Part shown: in pieces, positions 24,762 to 38,200 of the stretch
Position numbering within the stretch: the stretch's first letter is position 1
Layout of the letters: each line of letters starts with the position of its first letter
Virus record (IMG/VR): IMGVR_UViG_3300008952_001992
Location: 1-41,352 of that record
Source of the DNA: a virus
Reading direction: 5' to 3' (one strand)
Length of the DNA: 41,352 bases
The notes under the pieces: generated by a model
What the model was told of the DNA's origin: nothing
The model's input: the letters and a program-made list of their open reading frames with translations, nothing else
The model's database searches: none
Position numbers and translations under genes: made by a program

Positions 24762-26248
24762 TGGCCGGGATCGTTATTCACGGGGACGACCCCCTTTCGA
24801 CTGCATTCGGCATCGCTGGTGCCGCGGCTGAGGGGGTGGTCGAGGGGGCCCGTGTCCGGGCCGAGCTTGATGAGCGGATCGCGAAGACCAAGGAGCGCCA
24901 GCAGAAGATGGAGCTCCTGGCGAAGGCCGCCCAGCTCAAGGATGCCCAGGACGCGGCTCAGGCGGAATGGAACAAAGTCCGTGCTGGCGTCCCGGGGGCG
25001 CCCGCGGACCAGGGCGATGTCATGCTCGATCACCCGACGGTGAACTTCTCGCCGGCCGAACTACGGGTGTTCAAGGATCTCTCCCCCGAAGGGCAGTCCG
25101 CAGCACTCCTCGACCTCCAGAAGCGGCGGGAGAAGGCCGACAAGGACGCGAACATAGCGAAGAGTTCCCAGTGGATCGCGGCGGCTACTGGGGGAGTTGG
25201 TCTCTACAACGGCGGACAGGGAGGGCATTCCTCCCCGATAGCGCAAGAGTTCTACAAGAAGGCCGAAGAGGCGCTCGAGCTCTATGCGAGCGACGATGAA
25301 GCGAGCTGGGTCAAGACCCGCGGCACTATCCGCCGCGCGCTTCGTGGGGCCGCAGACGCGCAACAAGACCTCCTAGAGCGGGAGAAAATGGCGAACTGGT
25401 TTGCCATGAGGCAACAGGAGATCATCAACAAGCCCGGCGAGGACGGCACGCCGGGCGCAATCCTCAGCGAGAGGGACCAGGCGGAACTCGAGAAGCTGAA
25501 AGAGGTCTGGGAGAAGTACCACGCGGAAGAGTACACCGAAAGGGAAGCGGCGGCGTTCGCAAACATCCCGGCTGAGGATCTCGAGATCATCACGCGGAGG
25601 ACCGTCAGCCAGTACGAGCTGATGAGGCAGGAGGAGGAGCGCAAGCGGGCACAGTTCGAGCGCGATCGGGCCCGGTTCGAGGCTATCCGTCGCGGGGAGA
25701 CTCCGCCGCCGGCTACGGCCCCTCCGCCCGCGCAGGGGGAGCAGGGGGAGGGACCGGATCCTGAGCAGGCCCGCTTGTCCGGCGTTCCGTTCAAGGATTG
25801 GATCGGGCCCGCTATCAGCGAACTCGGGGAGGAGGCTACAGACGCCGCTTCTCTTGGGTTCGGTGTTGGTCATCACGGCCTGACCAAGGCCGAGGCGCTT
25901 CAAAGGGATCTCGCCGACGCGATCGAGAACAACCCTGACGCGACCGAAGAGGAACGCAGGCAGATCGTCGGCACTATCATGGGGCAGCACGGAGTTCACG
26001 GAAGCATTCGTGATGCCCTTGAACTGATGTCGATGGATCTGCCGTCCCTGCGCGATTTGAAGATGGGGGCCGCGGAAGCGATGTCTGCCGATGTGCGGGC
26101 CCTCCTTGAGGAGCACGAGAAGAGCAAAAAGAAGAAGGCCGAGAAGAAGAAGGAGGCCGAGCGCAAGAAGCGCGAGGCTTCCGCGGCCAAGAAGAAGAAG
26201 GCGCCCGAGACTGAGGGCCCACTGTCTAAGCGGTTTGGCGGTGGCTGA
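24761..26248 (+). CDS. internal virion protein, Lys-rich coiled coil (probable)
   Basis: A 495-aa charged, mostly helical protein; the ATG at 24761 overlaps the upstream stop, whereas the longer frame from 24701 would run through the neighbour. The first 30 residues include a small hydrophobic GIAGAAAEGVVEGARV. The C-terminus (about 440-485) is a Lys/Glu repeat (HEKSKKKKAEKKKEAERKKR) that should be a long basic coiled coil able to bind DNA or the giant protein. A Pro-rich hinge (TPPPATAPPPAQGEQGEGPD) splits the chain at about 320-340. Position between the gp14-like protein and the giant protein suggests a core or ejection protein like T7 gp15. There is no enzyme motif. Confidence 0.65.
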   Translation: MAGIVIHGDDPLSTAFGIAGAAAEGVVEGARVRAELDERIAKTKERQQKMELLAKAAQLKDAQDAAQAEWNKVRAGVPGAPADQGDVMLDHPTVNFSPAELRVFKDLSPEGQSAALLDLQKRREKADKDANIAKSSQWIAAATGGVGLYNGGQGGHSSPIAQEFYKKAEEALELYASDDEASWVKTRGTIRRALRGAADAQQDLLEREKMANWFAMRQQEIINKPGEDGTPGAILSERDQAELEKLKEVWEKYHAEEYTEREAAAFANIPAEDLEIITRRTVSQYELMRQEEERKRAQFERDRARFEAIRRGETPPPATAPPPAQGEQGEGPDPEQARLSGVPFKDWIGPAISELGEEATDAASLGFGVGHHGLTKAEALQRDLADAIENNPDATEEERRQIVGTIMGQHGVHGSIRDALELMSMDLPSLRDLKMGAAEAMSADVRALLEEHEKSKKKKAEKKKEAERKKREASAAKKKKAPETEGPLSKRFGGG

Positions 26249-26251
26249 TCC

Positions 26252-29200
26252 ATGTCTCTCGACACTACGAAAGCGCAAGAGTGGTTGAAGGGCGCCGGCG
26301 ACCAGGCTGCCCCTCTGGGGTCCCCTGTGTTCACCGCCCCTTCGGCTATGACCACGAGCGACCAGCTTTGGCAGCGGGCTCGCCTGAAGAGCACGAAGGG
26401 CACGCTCGAGGGGCTCAAGGAGGGTGGTCTCCTCCAGGCGGTTCCGTTCGGGAAAGAACTGAGCCGCGCACCCATAGTCCGGGAGATCGAGTTTCTGTCC
26501 CGCGCGACGATCGACGAGAAGGAGCTCGACAAGGCAATCGAGGCGGTCAGGGCTGGCACGGGCAGCCAGGAGCAGTTCAACTTGATCGTCGAGGACATGG
26601 TCCAGCGGTCGCGACCGGGCAGCACCGGGTACTACGCGATGCAGGGGCTCAAGTCGATCACCTCCTTCGGTCTCGAGATCGCGGCCACCAGCGGAATCGC
26701 GGCGCTCGGTCGGGGGGTCGGAGCTCGCGCGCTCGCCAAGATCGGGGTCAGCGAGGGCCTGGTCGGAAGGATGGCGGTCGCCGGAGCCGGCGAGGCGGCG
26801 CGCTTCGCGGCGATCGACGCGGGCAAGTACGGACTGGACTGGCTGTTCACCGACGAGGACGAGGAGGCTTGGAGCGCGTCCGACCTCGAGGCGTTCCGAC
26901 GGGCGATGCCCGAGTTCGAGCTCGATGCCACCGACGACGGGCGGCTCCAGCTCGTCCTCACCGAACTCGGCAGCACGATCACGGACAAGAAGTGGGAGGC
27001 GCGGACCTCCGGCTACATCGAGCTCATCGCGGAGAGGATGGGCCCGACCCTGGGCGCGGCGTTCCGGAAGCTGCCACTGGGCGGCAAAATCATGGCCCTC
27101 GAGCAGGACCTCTTCCGCTGGCTGCGGGGCAAGGGCTACGCCAAGAACCTCGACGAACTGGCGGCCTTGGTCGGACGGAAGGCAGAACTCCAGGGGCCGC
27201 TCGAGGAGTGGTTTGAGGAACGCGCCGGGGCGGCCCTGCGGGGTCTGACGCCCGGGATGGAAGAGACTCTCGGGGAGGTGGTTCCGGGGTCCTTCGAGGA
27301 GGGCTTCGGAGAGTTCATCGCGATCCTAGCCCCGGGCACCGCCCGAGCTGTGGCGGGCCGAGCATTTGGGCAGAGCGCCGAGGAACTTCGCGAGGTCATC
27401 GAGGACGCCAAGGCGGGTTCCGTACTCCATGAGCTTGCCCAGGCGGAGCGGGCCAAGGCTGAGGGGCAGACTCCTGCCGGCGAGACCGACCGGGTCGCGG
27501 CGGAGGGGATCGCGAGGATGCAGGCTCAACTCGAGAGGGACGCCGACCCCAGCGATTCTCCGGTCGAACTGGTCGATGTGGCCGAGGAGGACCAGCCGCT
27601 CGCAGGGCAGATCGAGGCGGTCGCGGAAGCCAGCGGGGTCGATATCCGGTGGTTCTCGACCGACTCAGGCGAGGCATCGCCCTACCCCGCCGTCCAGGCC
27701 GGGGAAGGGGTGGTTCTCATGGATACGGCTCTGCTCCAGGACGAGGCATTGGTGCGGAAAATCCTTCTGCACGAGCTCATCCACGACATCGGGTCCAAAA
27801 GCCAGGAGACCCTCGACGAACTGATCGCGGACCTCCGCGAGTTCGACCCCCAGGGCCTCGCCAAGGCCGCCGCGGCAATCCAGAAAGATCGGGGCGGGGA
27901 CATCTCGCGCGGCCTCCGGCTCGAGGAGGGGGCCGCCAGGAGGGCCGAGGAGGTCGATGCTCTGGTGTTCTACCTCCAGAGCAAGGAGGGGGCGTCTTGG
28001 CTCGAGCAGCTTGAGAAGGCCGAGGATCGGGGTCCCCTCAAGCGCCTAGTGGACATGATCCGAGACCTCCTGGCCCGCGTGGGGCTTGGGAAGGGCTCCC
28101 CAGAGGCGCAGGCGATGGCCTCTCTCTCAGACGCCCTGGGAGGCCCTGTAACGACATCGGACCTCAACGCGGCCCGGAGCATCAGAGCCGCCCTCGCGAA
28201 GGCTCTGGAGTCCGAGCTAGGCGCGGAAATGGTCATTCTGCCCCCGAGCAAGAGGCCATCCGTCCGGAGACCGGAGGAGGGTCCCCCGCCGGAGGCTGCG
28301 GCACCGGAAAAGGGTCCCCCGCCGAAGGCTGCGGTTCCGGAGGAGGGCCCCCCGCCGGAGGCTGCGGCACCGGAAAAGGGCCCCCCGCCGGAGGCTGCGG
28401 TTCCGGAGGAGGAGGAGGAGGGCATTCCCGCGCTCTCCGCCCGCGCCACCCGCTACCAGAGCGCCCCCGAGGGAGACCAACTGGAGACCCTCGAACTCGC
28501 CGGGGGGCGCTCGATCCCCGTCACCTACCGGGTCGTGGAGGCCGACGACGTCCTGCCCACCCACGACGCTCGGGAGGGGTTCCGCCCCAACGAGGGCGCA
28601 GACATCAACGAGCGGCCTTATCAGGACCCGACCGAGGGTAAGGCGTCTCGGGCTACGGTTGAGAAGATCGCGGACAAGCCAAAACCGAAGCTCATTTTCA
28701 CGGACACCGCGAGCCCCGTGGACGGGCCTCCGATCGTCACGCCGGAGGGGGTGGTCCTGGGGGGCAACGCTCGAACTATGGCGATGCAGCTCGCATATTC
28801 CCGCGGGGGGAAGCAGGCCGCAGCTTTCCGCCGAGCAGCTAGGGCGTTCGCGAAGCGCGTCGGGGCCGACCCGGCTGGGATCAAGAACCCCGTCATCGTC
28901 CGCGAGGTCCCCGCCGACCAAGTCGGGGCGCGTGGGGAGCTCTCGAGGGAGCTCAACGCCCCGCTCACGACCGCCCGGACCGCAATCGCAGACGCCGTCT
29001 CGCGCGGGGCGAAGATCGACGCCAAGGCTGCGGTCCGGGTCTCCAAGCTCCTCGGGGATGAGACCCTGGGGACGGCGTTCAACGACGCGAAGAAGACTCA
29101 GGCGCTCCTCGGGGAACTCGTCCGGATCGGCGCGTTCACCGACGCGGATGTAACCTCCATGCTCGAGGACCGGGGGCTCTTGACGAAGTCCGGACGGGAC

Positions 29201-32200
29201 ACGGTCGAGCAGGCCCTACTCGGGGCCGCCATGCCGGACGTCCGCCGGATCGCGGAGATGGCCCCCCTCGGCCGGCAGAAGATCATCCGCTCCCTGCCGT
29301 CGCTGATCCGGATCCGCTCCAAGTGGGGCGAGTTCACCCGGCACCTGGGGAACATGGCGGACGGGGCGCGCACGCTCCGAGAGAGCCGGCTCCCGCTCGA
29401 GGACGTTCTCGGCCAGCAGAGCATCGTCCCCGAGGCGTGGAAGGACGACCAGGTCGCGGTGGATCTCCTGCGTGTCTTCTCCGAGGTTGGGCAGAAACAG
29501 TGGGCGAGCCGGATGCGGGCTCTCGCGGAGCAGATCACCGACCAGACGAGCGGCCAGTCCGGCATGTTCGCCGACGTGGTCGCCTCGAGCCCGGAGGCTG
29601 CGGTCAGGCTGGTAACGGATCCGGAGGCGAGGTTCGCGGTCCGGCGCCGCACGAACACCCCCGAGTTCCGCCGCTGGTTCGGGAACTCCAAGGTGGTGGA
29701 CGAGAACGGGAAGCCGTTGGTGGTGTACCACTCCACGCACGCGGAGTTCACGGAGGCTGACCCGACGCGGGGCGTGTCCTCCCTTGGCTTCCACGTCGGT
29801 ACGGCGGAGCAGGCGCAAGCGACTCAGGAGACCGCTGGCACGAAGGCGGACGTGGATGCCCGACGGCCTATGGAGGGGCAGCGGATCATGCCGCTGTATG
29901 TCAGCCTCCAGAGCCCGCTCCGCATGGAAGACAAGGGGCCGTGGTACTCCTTTGCGGTGGTGGAACGGCTCGCCTCGGAGCACGGAATCCAGGACCCGAC
30001 ACCCCTACCGGAGAACGCCCGCGAGCTTGCGGGAAAGGATGCCGCCCACCTCAGCATCACCTGGGACGGATACAGCGAGGCGCGCAAGAAGTACGAAGTG
30101 GTCCGCCGAGCCCGCCTGCTGGAGTGGATGGAGGCCCACCCGGAGGCGTCCAGGGATGCGGTCCAGGACGCGGGGGTGCAGGCTGCGAATGCCTACGTCC
30201 GCGAACTAATCCAATCCGCTGGCTACGACGGCATCGTCTACGCCAACAAGTTCGAAGGCGAGGGGGACTCCTGGATTGCCTTCCGCCCCGAGCAGGTCAA
30301 GTCCGCCACGGGCAACCGGGGCACGTTCGACCCGGAGAGCCCGGACATCCGGTTCGCGGTGGCCCGCCCGGACACCCCCGAGTTCAAGCGCTGGTTCAAG
30401 GACTCCAAGGTGGTGGACGCCGAGGGGAAGCCCCTGGTGGTCTATCACGGGACGCGGGGGAAGTTTACGGTGTACGACCGCAGCCGTGATGGGCAGACCT
30501 TCTGGGATGACGAAATGCCCAGCCCCGTGGGAGGGTTTTGGGCGGCGGATAGCCCCGAGATCGCATCAGGCTATGCGGAAGTAAGCGCCGCCCCCACCGG
30601 CTCGGGGCAGAAAGTGATGCCGGTGTATATGTCCATTCAAAACCCCTACGTTGTCGCTGCGGAGGATTACGCAGACGCGGGGTTTGACGCGATTCCAGAC
30701 CCGTATCACCTAATGCGCGACGGGTATGACGGCATTGTGGTGAATAAGGGTGAATGGAAAGAATGGCGATTGAGAGGCCCCAACGTCATCACCCGAACCG
30801 GGACAGACTACGTCGCCTTCCGCCCCGAGCAGATCAAGTCCGCCACGGGCAACCGGGGCACGTTCGACCCGGAGAGCCCGGACATCCGGTTCGCGGTGGC
30901 CCGCCCGGACACCCCTGAGTTCAAGCGCTGGTTCAAGGACTCCAAGGTGGTGGACGATGAAGATCGGCCCCTGGTGGTGTACCACGGGACTGCGGACTCA
31001 TGGACGGTGCCGAACCTGTCCAAGCTCGGGACAAGCACAAACGCGCACTTCTCGACCCTGGGGTTCTTCTTCACCCCCTCCCGTGACTCAGCCGACTTTT
31101 ACCGCCAGTGGGCGGTGGGAATGGGCGAAGAGGGGGGCGATGTGATGGAGGTTTACATGGCCCTCCAGAATCCGAGGGAGTTGACCTACGCGGAGGCTTC
31201 CGCCCTTCCGTCAAAGGCTGCCGCAACCGCCCTCAGAGAGCAGGCCCAGTCGGAGGGCTACGACGGGTTCGTCCTTGTTGACGAGGCCGGGGTGGGCGAG
31301 CAACCGAAGGAGTACATCGCCTTCGAGCCCACCCAGATCAAGTCCGCCACGGGCAACCGGGGCACGTTCGACCCGGAGAGCCCGGACATCCGGTTCAGCG
31401 TTTCGGCCCGGGAGTTCGAACGCGGAGTCAACCCCCTGCCGGCCCCCGAGGGGGCAGAAGTTCGCGTCCGCAAGAAGCTCAAGCGCAAGGGCAAGGTCGG
31501 TCGTCAGCGCAACAAGCGCCAGACCATCAAACTCCGTGGCGGTCGCAGGTTCACGCTTGGTCGCATCAACGTCAGGGACTGGGTACGGCGCGTCGAGGAC
31601 ACGCTGACCGACGAGGAGCTCGAGCGCGCCAAGAACTGGTATCCCGATGCCCGTAACTTCTTCGCGGAGACCGGCGACCAGTGGCCGAACTTCGTCACGG
31701 CCTGGCTCATTGCCAACAAGAACGTCGATGTGACCGGGGCCACACTCAACGCGCTCCGGGGGCGCGAGCATGTCATGTCGCCGCCCACCACCCTGGGCTC
31801 CGAAGCAAGCCCCAAGGCGGGGCTGTCTGAGGACGCGATGGGCACATTCTGGCGTTGGGCGCGGGGCGATGAGGGTGTCACCCTTGAGGGCCTAGACGTA
31901 GGCCAGAAGCTGTTCGACTTCATCGACTCCGCGCTCGGCAAGCGGACCCGCAGTTGGATGGGTGATGATGCTCGCGCGGGTGACCCATTCGTGGTCGATG
32001 TCCATAGTGCCCGCGATATGGGGTATCTGGATGAAGCACTGTACAACTGGCTCGAGAAGGAGGGCGCGCCCAGTGACGTGCTCGAGCAGCTTGAGGTGGA
32101 GATCAAAGGGGCTCCATCCGAAACGCAGTACGAGCGCGCGGCGGAACTCGGCAACCGGATCGCGGACTACCTGAACAAGACAAACTACCGGGGCGGTGGC

Positions 32201-35200
32201 TGGGATGCGGCTGCCGTCCAAGCGGTGGGCTGGATCACAATGCAGAAGGTCACCGGGCGGGCCCTTGGGTTCCCTGATCTGACCCTGCCGCGCATGACGC
32301 GCACTGTCACCGCTGCCGCGATGTTCGGGGAGGGTGCGCCACTCGCAGAGCAGTTCCCCGAGTTCGCGGATCTGCCCTACGAGGGCCAGCTGCGCGTCAC
32401 CCAACGCCTCGTTGATAAGGCGCTCGAGGTGGCCAACCCCCTGGTGGGCGATCTGCCTGTGCTCTCCATCACCTACGGTGGGGGTGGGTTCCTCGAGTAC
32501 CCGGTCGAGCCTTCAGCGGCTATTCGCGTTTCCGGCAGCCCCGAGGGGGTCGATAGCCTGGGCCAGGCCATGGCCTACCTGCTGCAGCAGACCGCTGTGC
32601 GCTCTGAGAAGCCACTCGCGCTCACCAAGAGTGGGGGCCTGCCATCCAAGGCCAACGCTTGGTTCGTGGACATCCAGTCCCCTGAACTCGCGCAGGACGA
32701 AGATGCCCGCCAGCGTTTCTGGAAGGCCCTCATGGTGCGCACGGATGCCGTGAAGGGATATCACCCCACGAACCGGGGAGTCCTGATCGGGGTGGATACC
32801 TCGGGCGAGTACGCCGAAAAACAGTTCCAGGGCCTCAAGAAAGGCTTGCCAAAGCTGGAAAGCCTGATCGATAATGAGGTGAATGCGGCTCTCATAGATG
32901 CAGGCATCTCCGCCGACGTTGATGTCATGCCCGGCGAGGTGCAGGTAACACACAATGACTGGACAACCGACAAAGAAGGCCGGGGCCACCTACAAGGGCT
33001 TGGTGCCCGCTGGGGACCCGAGATACAACGAGAGCTTCGTGGTTCTGGGCGGCGCTCCGTCGAAGCCGAACTCCGAGAAGCCCTCGAAGCCGAAGCCGAA
33101 GCCGAAGTAACGGATCGCTTCGCGGTCGCGGCCTACCACGGCTCCCCCCACCGCTTCGACAAGTTCTCCACCGACAAGATCGGGACCGGAGAAGGCAGCC
33201 AGGTATACGGGTGGGGGCTGTACTTTGCGAGCAAGAAGGAGGTGGCGGAGTACTACAAGCACGCGCTGGGGCGCCTCGCCCACGAGCCCACGGTCAAGAT
33301 CGCGGGCGAGGTGGTGGACGAGGTCTGGGCGCGGGAGGAGGGCCGGCTCAATGTTTGGGAGGCCATTCTGGATGCCACTGAGGGCGGCGACACTGGCAAG
33401 CGCGTGGTTGAGATGGCCGACGAGACCGTGCGGGAGAATGCCCGTCTGTACAGCGCGCCCGTCTACGCGCAAGATCTTGAGTGGTGGGAGGCCAACCGTG
33501 ACAGCATCACAGTGGGGTGGGGCGGACGGGGCTACCAAGTTTCCCTCGCCCCCTCGGAGGACGAGTACCTCCTGTGGGACCGCCCGCTGTCGGAGCAGAG
33601 CGAGAAGGTTCGGGAGGCGCTGGAGCAAGTGCGCCCCGGTTTCCAGGAGGAGGAGCGGGCGTACCGGGAGCGATACCCGCACAGCCCCATCGGTGAGCGC
33701 ACCGGGTCAAACATCTATGGCGACGTTTCCCGCCGCGAGGGCTCCGACCGCGCCGCCTCCCAGGCCCTCCTCGCAGCGGGAGTGCGCGGGGTCAAGTACC
33801 TGGACGGGACGAGCCGGGGGAAGGGGGAGGGGTCCTACAACTACGTCATCTTCGACGAGGCGGACGTGGAGATCACGGATCGCTTCGCGGTCGCGCGCCA
33901 GGACCAGCTCGGTTTCTTCTCAGGGGTGGAGAAGGCCGCCCTCGACTTGGCGTCCCACTCCCCCCAGAAGTCCTACCACAAGGCTCAGGTCCGCCCCCGG
34001 TTGAAGAAGTACGGGGCCAAGGACGAGGAGCTGGACTGGATGCTCCTGGACGAGTGGCTCCGGGGACTCCCCAAGGGGCACAAGATCACCGACGACGAGC
34101 TGCTCGAGTTCGTGCGCGAGAATGCGGTGGTGGTAGAGGAGAAGGTGCTGGGGGAACCGCGCAGCAAGAAGATTGCCCTCTCGGAAGAGGAGCGCCGCGC
34201 CGAACTTGAGAGCCTCCCGATGGAGGAGCTCATCAGGGAGAGCGGGCTCGAATGGGAGAGTAGCGGGGACCTCGACCAGGACCGCGAAGACCTGATCGAC
34301 GGGATCATCGAGGATCAGAACCTGGGCTACTCTGGCCGGGGGATTGACCCGAGCGGCGAGGTGGACCTGACCTCTCCCACCCTCTTCAACACCTCAAACC
34401 TAGTGCTCCCCGGAGGGGAGGGGCACAGGGAACTGCTGCTGACGCTGCCGGTGCGCCTACCGAGCGACGACCAGATCGCATTCCCCTCGTTCGAGGAGTG
34501 GTCCTCCGAGTGGCTGACGGGCGAGGCTCGCCAGGACGCGGAATGGGCCCGCATGGTCTACCAGAAGGCCCGTGAAGAGGCGGGCAAGGAGGAGCGGGCC
34601 CGTCTCCAGAATACGCGCTACCAATCCCCCCACTTCCCAGGCACCCCCAACCTCCTGGTCTCCATCCGCTTCAACGAGCGCACGGACGCCGATGGGGCAA
34701 GGGTGCTGTTCATCGAGGAGATCCAGTCCGACTGGCACCAGACGGGGAGGGAGAAGGGCTACCAGAAAGGGCCGGATACCCGCACTCTTGAGAAGCTCTC
34801 ACGCGAAGAGCTAATGACCATCGCCAGGACCAACGACCCGAACGGGGTTTGGGACGACGAGGCGTCCATAGCCGAGTTTGGCGAGCCTGTGTCTCGAGAG
34901 ACGCTCCTTGAGGTCATCCGCGGGTGGGAGCGGGAGGACCCCGGGTTCAATGTCGAGCAGTTCCTGCGCGCACGGGCGAGCACCGGCGGCGTCCCCGACG
35001 CCCCGTTCAAGACCTCCTGGCCCACGCTGGCGATGAAGCGCATGGTGCGCTGGGCCGCCGAAAACGGCTTCGACAAGATCGCCTGGACCACGGGGGCGCA
35101 GCAGGTGGACAGGTATGAGACGGAGCTGCGCCAGGCCGTTGATGCGATTGAGTGGAAGCCTTCGGAGGGCTCAGGCCACGGGACCAGCGTGACCTTCTTG

Positions 35201-38200
35201 AAGGGCGGCAGCGTGTTGCACCCGCTCCCCACGGCTCGGGACAGGGTGCCGCACTCGCTCACCGTGGACGAGCGCGGCATCGTCACCGATGGGCAGGTCC
35301 CGTGGATGGGCCACCCCCTCGAGGAGGTCGTCGGCAAGGACATCGCTCGCCAGATCCTCGCCGAGGACTCCGGCACGGTGGAGGGCGAGGGGCTCACCAT
35401 CGGGGGCAAGGGCTTCACGGAGTTCTACGACAAGCGCCTGGCTGACACCGCCAACAAGATCGGCAAGAAGTTCGGCGCGAAGGTGGGGCGGACGCAGATC
35501 GCGGAGCGGAAATACGAACCCTTCACGTCCGAGGGGGTGCGCGTAGACGACCCGTTCATGGACGAGAGTGGGCGCTTTGAGGTAGACCCGCAGGATCACT
35601 ACGGCATCACCCCGAAGCTGCTCTCGGAGGCGGTCTCCGTCCACTCCCTCCCCATCACCCCCCAGATGCGGGAGAGTGTGATGGAGCACGGGATGCCGAG
35701 GTTTGCGGCCCGTCGCCGCCCAGGGCAGCGGTTCAAGCGGACATTTAGCTTCGACCTCCCCGACGAGGGGTTGAGCGACCTCTGGCGCAGACGGATTCAG
35801 GACGAGTTCATTCGGATCCAGCGGCTCGAGGGCGCCCTCGGGAACGTCAGCGTCGATGACTCGGTGTACGAGACCGTCAGCGCCGCCTCGAGCAAGATGC
35901 GCGGGGCGATCAACCAGCTCCGGCGGGACTTCGTCGAGCCGATCTATGACGAGATCCGCGCGATCGTCCGGGCCGGGGGCACCGCGAAGGAGGCCGCGGA
36001 CTACCTCCTGGCGCGGCACGCCCCCAGCCGGAACAAGGTCATCGCCGCTCGAGCTCTGGCGGACGCTAAGGCAGAAGCCCAGAAGCGCGCCGAGGCGAAG
36101 GCAGTCCGCGCCATGAAGCGCGGCCAGGCCAAGGGGCTGACATACGAAGAACTGCTTGCGGAGTTCGTCAAGAACGAGCCCCTCGGGGAGGTCCGGTTCC
36201 AGGACGTCGAGAAGGATCCCGGCTCGGGGATCCCGACATCGGAGGCCCTCGAGACGGTGAAGAAAGCCGAGTCGGGCAAGTCCGCCGCCCACTTCAAGGG
36301 GCTCGGGAAACTCGTCGACCGGATGAACACCGAGTCGCTCAGGCGCAGACTCAAGGCGGGGCTCCTGAGCCAGGAGCAGTTCGACGCCTACCTGAGCCAA
36401 TGGGACCATTACGTTCCGTTCAAGACAGATACCGACCTGAGCCCCTACGTCACCGGGGGCGGCTTCTCGGTCAGCGGCAGCGAGTTCCACCGGGCCGGCG
36501 GGCGCGAAACCGTCCCGGACTCCCCGCTCCAGTTCGCAATCCAGCAGGCGTATCAGGCCATCGAGCGGGCGGAGAAGAACCGCGCGGGGCGGGACTTCTA
36601 CGGGCTCCTCAAGAGACACTCCAGGCTGGTCGAGTTTAGCGAGGACCAGCCGGAAGATTACGTCCCCCCCGACCAGCTCGAAGAGGGACAGCTCGCGTTC
36701 AAGAAGAACGGGAAGCAGATCATTATCAGTCTGCCCGACAAGCTGCTCGCTCGGGCGATCGGCAGGGTGGGGCGTGTGCGCCTGCCGGCCTACATGCGGG
36801 CTCTGAACAAGGCCGTCCGGCTGTTCGTCGCGACCCGGACCTCGCTCTCGCCCGACTTCCTGGCTCGGAACTTCTTTCGCGACATCTTCACGGCTTCGAT
36901 CCACATCAGCTCGGAGCAGGGCGAAGACCTCGCGAGGCGGGCGCGCAAGGGGGTCTTCAAGGCCATCGCCGCCGGTTACCAGATCCGCCGCGGCAAGGTG
37001 GACCGGCGCAAGGGATACCACAAGGACTATCTCGAGTACGAGGAGTCCGGCGGGCTGATCGGTTGGTACTACACCCCGACGATCGACGAGCTCGAGGGGG
37101 AGGTCAACGACCTCGCGAAGGACGTATCACCCACCCTCGGTCGGCGGGCGACCTCGCCGGTCCGGGAGCTCCTCGCTTGGACCGATGACGCGAACCACGC
37201 GATCGAGAACGGGATCCGTCTGAGCCTGTTCCGCGAGCTGCGGAAGGACGGGTTCTCGGCCAAGGAAGCGGCGAAGATCGCCCGAAACGTGACGGTCGAT
37301 TTCACCAAGAAGGGCGAATGGTCCTCGGTGACGAATACCCTCTTCGTGTTCTCGAACGCGGGGATCCAGGGCATCCGGAAGAACCTGGCGGTCTTGCGGA
37401 CCTCGAGAGGCAAGAAGTTCGCCGCCGGCCTAGTGGCGTCGGGCTTCGCGGGTGCGGTGACGAACATGCTCGTGGGCGGAGAAGACGACGACGGGGAGCT
37501 CCTCTACCTCAAGATCCCCGATCACATCCGCGACTCTCACCTCTGCATCATCCACCCCAACGGGGACACCCCGATCCCTGGGGGCAAGGGTCACTACTTC
37601 AAGCTGCCTCTAGGCTACGGCTGGAGCTCGTTTTGGGCCCTGGGCAGCCGGATCGCAGAAGTCGCCAGCGGGCGCGTGAGCGTGCTCGAGGCGTCGGCTG
37701 GGCTGGTCCGAGCTATCGGGGACTCCTGGAACCCGATTGGAGTTGCGCCGGACATCTGGCAGTTCCTCTCCCCGACGCTGACCGACCCGCTCGTCCAGCA
37801 CGCGACGAATACCTCGTGGGCGGGCAATCCGATCATGCCGGAACACCCCGGCTATGGCCTCGAGATCCCGGACAGTCAGCGGCACTTCAAGTCGGTCTCG
37901 AAAGGCTCCGAGTGGATTGCGAAGTGGCTCAACACGGTTACCGGCGGTGACGAGGTCGAGGGCGGCCTGGTCGATGTCAGCCCGGAGACGTTCGATCACT
38001 TCTTCGAGTTCTTGACGGGCTCCGCGGGAGCTGCGGCCCAGCGGACGGTGGACATCCCGCTCAAGCTGGCGAACGGCGAGATCCCGAAGATCAGCGAGAT
38101 CCCCGTGCTGCGGACCTTCGTCGGAACCCCGTCCGAGTGGTTCGTGTCGAAGACCTACTATGCGAACCGCGACAACATCGAGCGGCTCAAGAAGCGGGTC

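Noticed and set aside
32955-33110. Sequencing frameshift as the cause of the frame change in codon signature
   Set aside because: The giant frame stays open on both sides and continues into recognisable domains, so two compensating errors would be needed and would have to fall at the edges of the small frame. It is kept as a finding rather than an error.
35171-37021. 616-codon open frame on the minus strand inside the giant gene
   Set aside because: Same explanation: a mirror of a GC-rich coding strand. The plus strand carries recognisable phage domains over the same bases.
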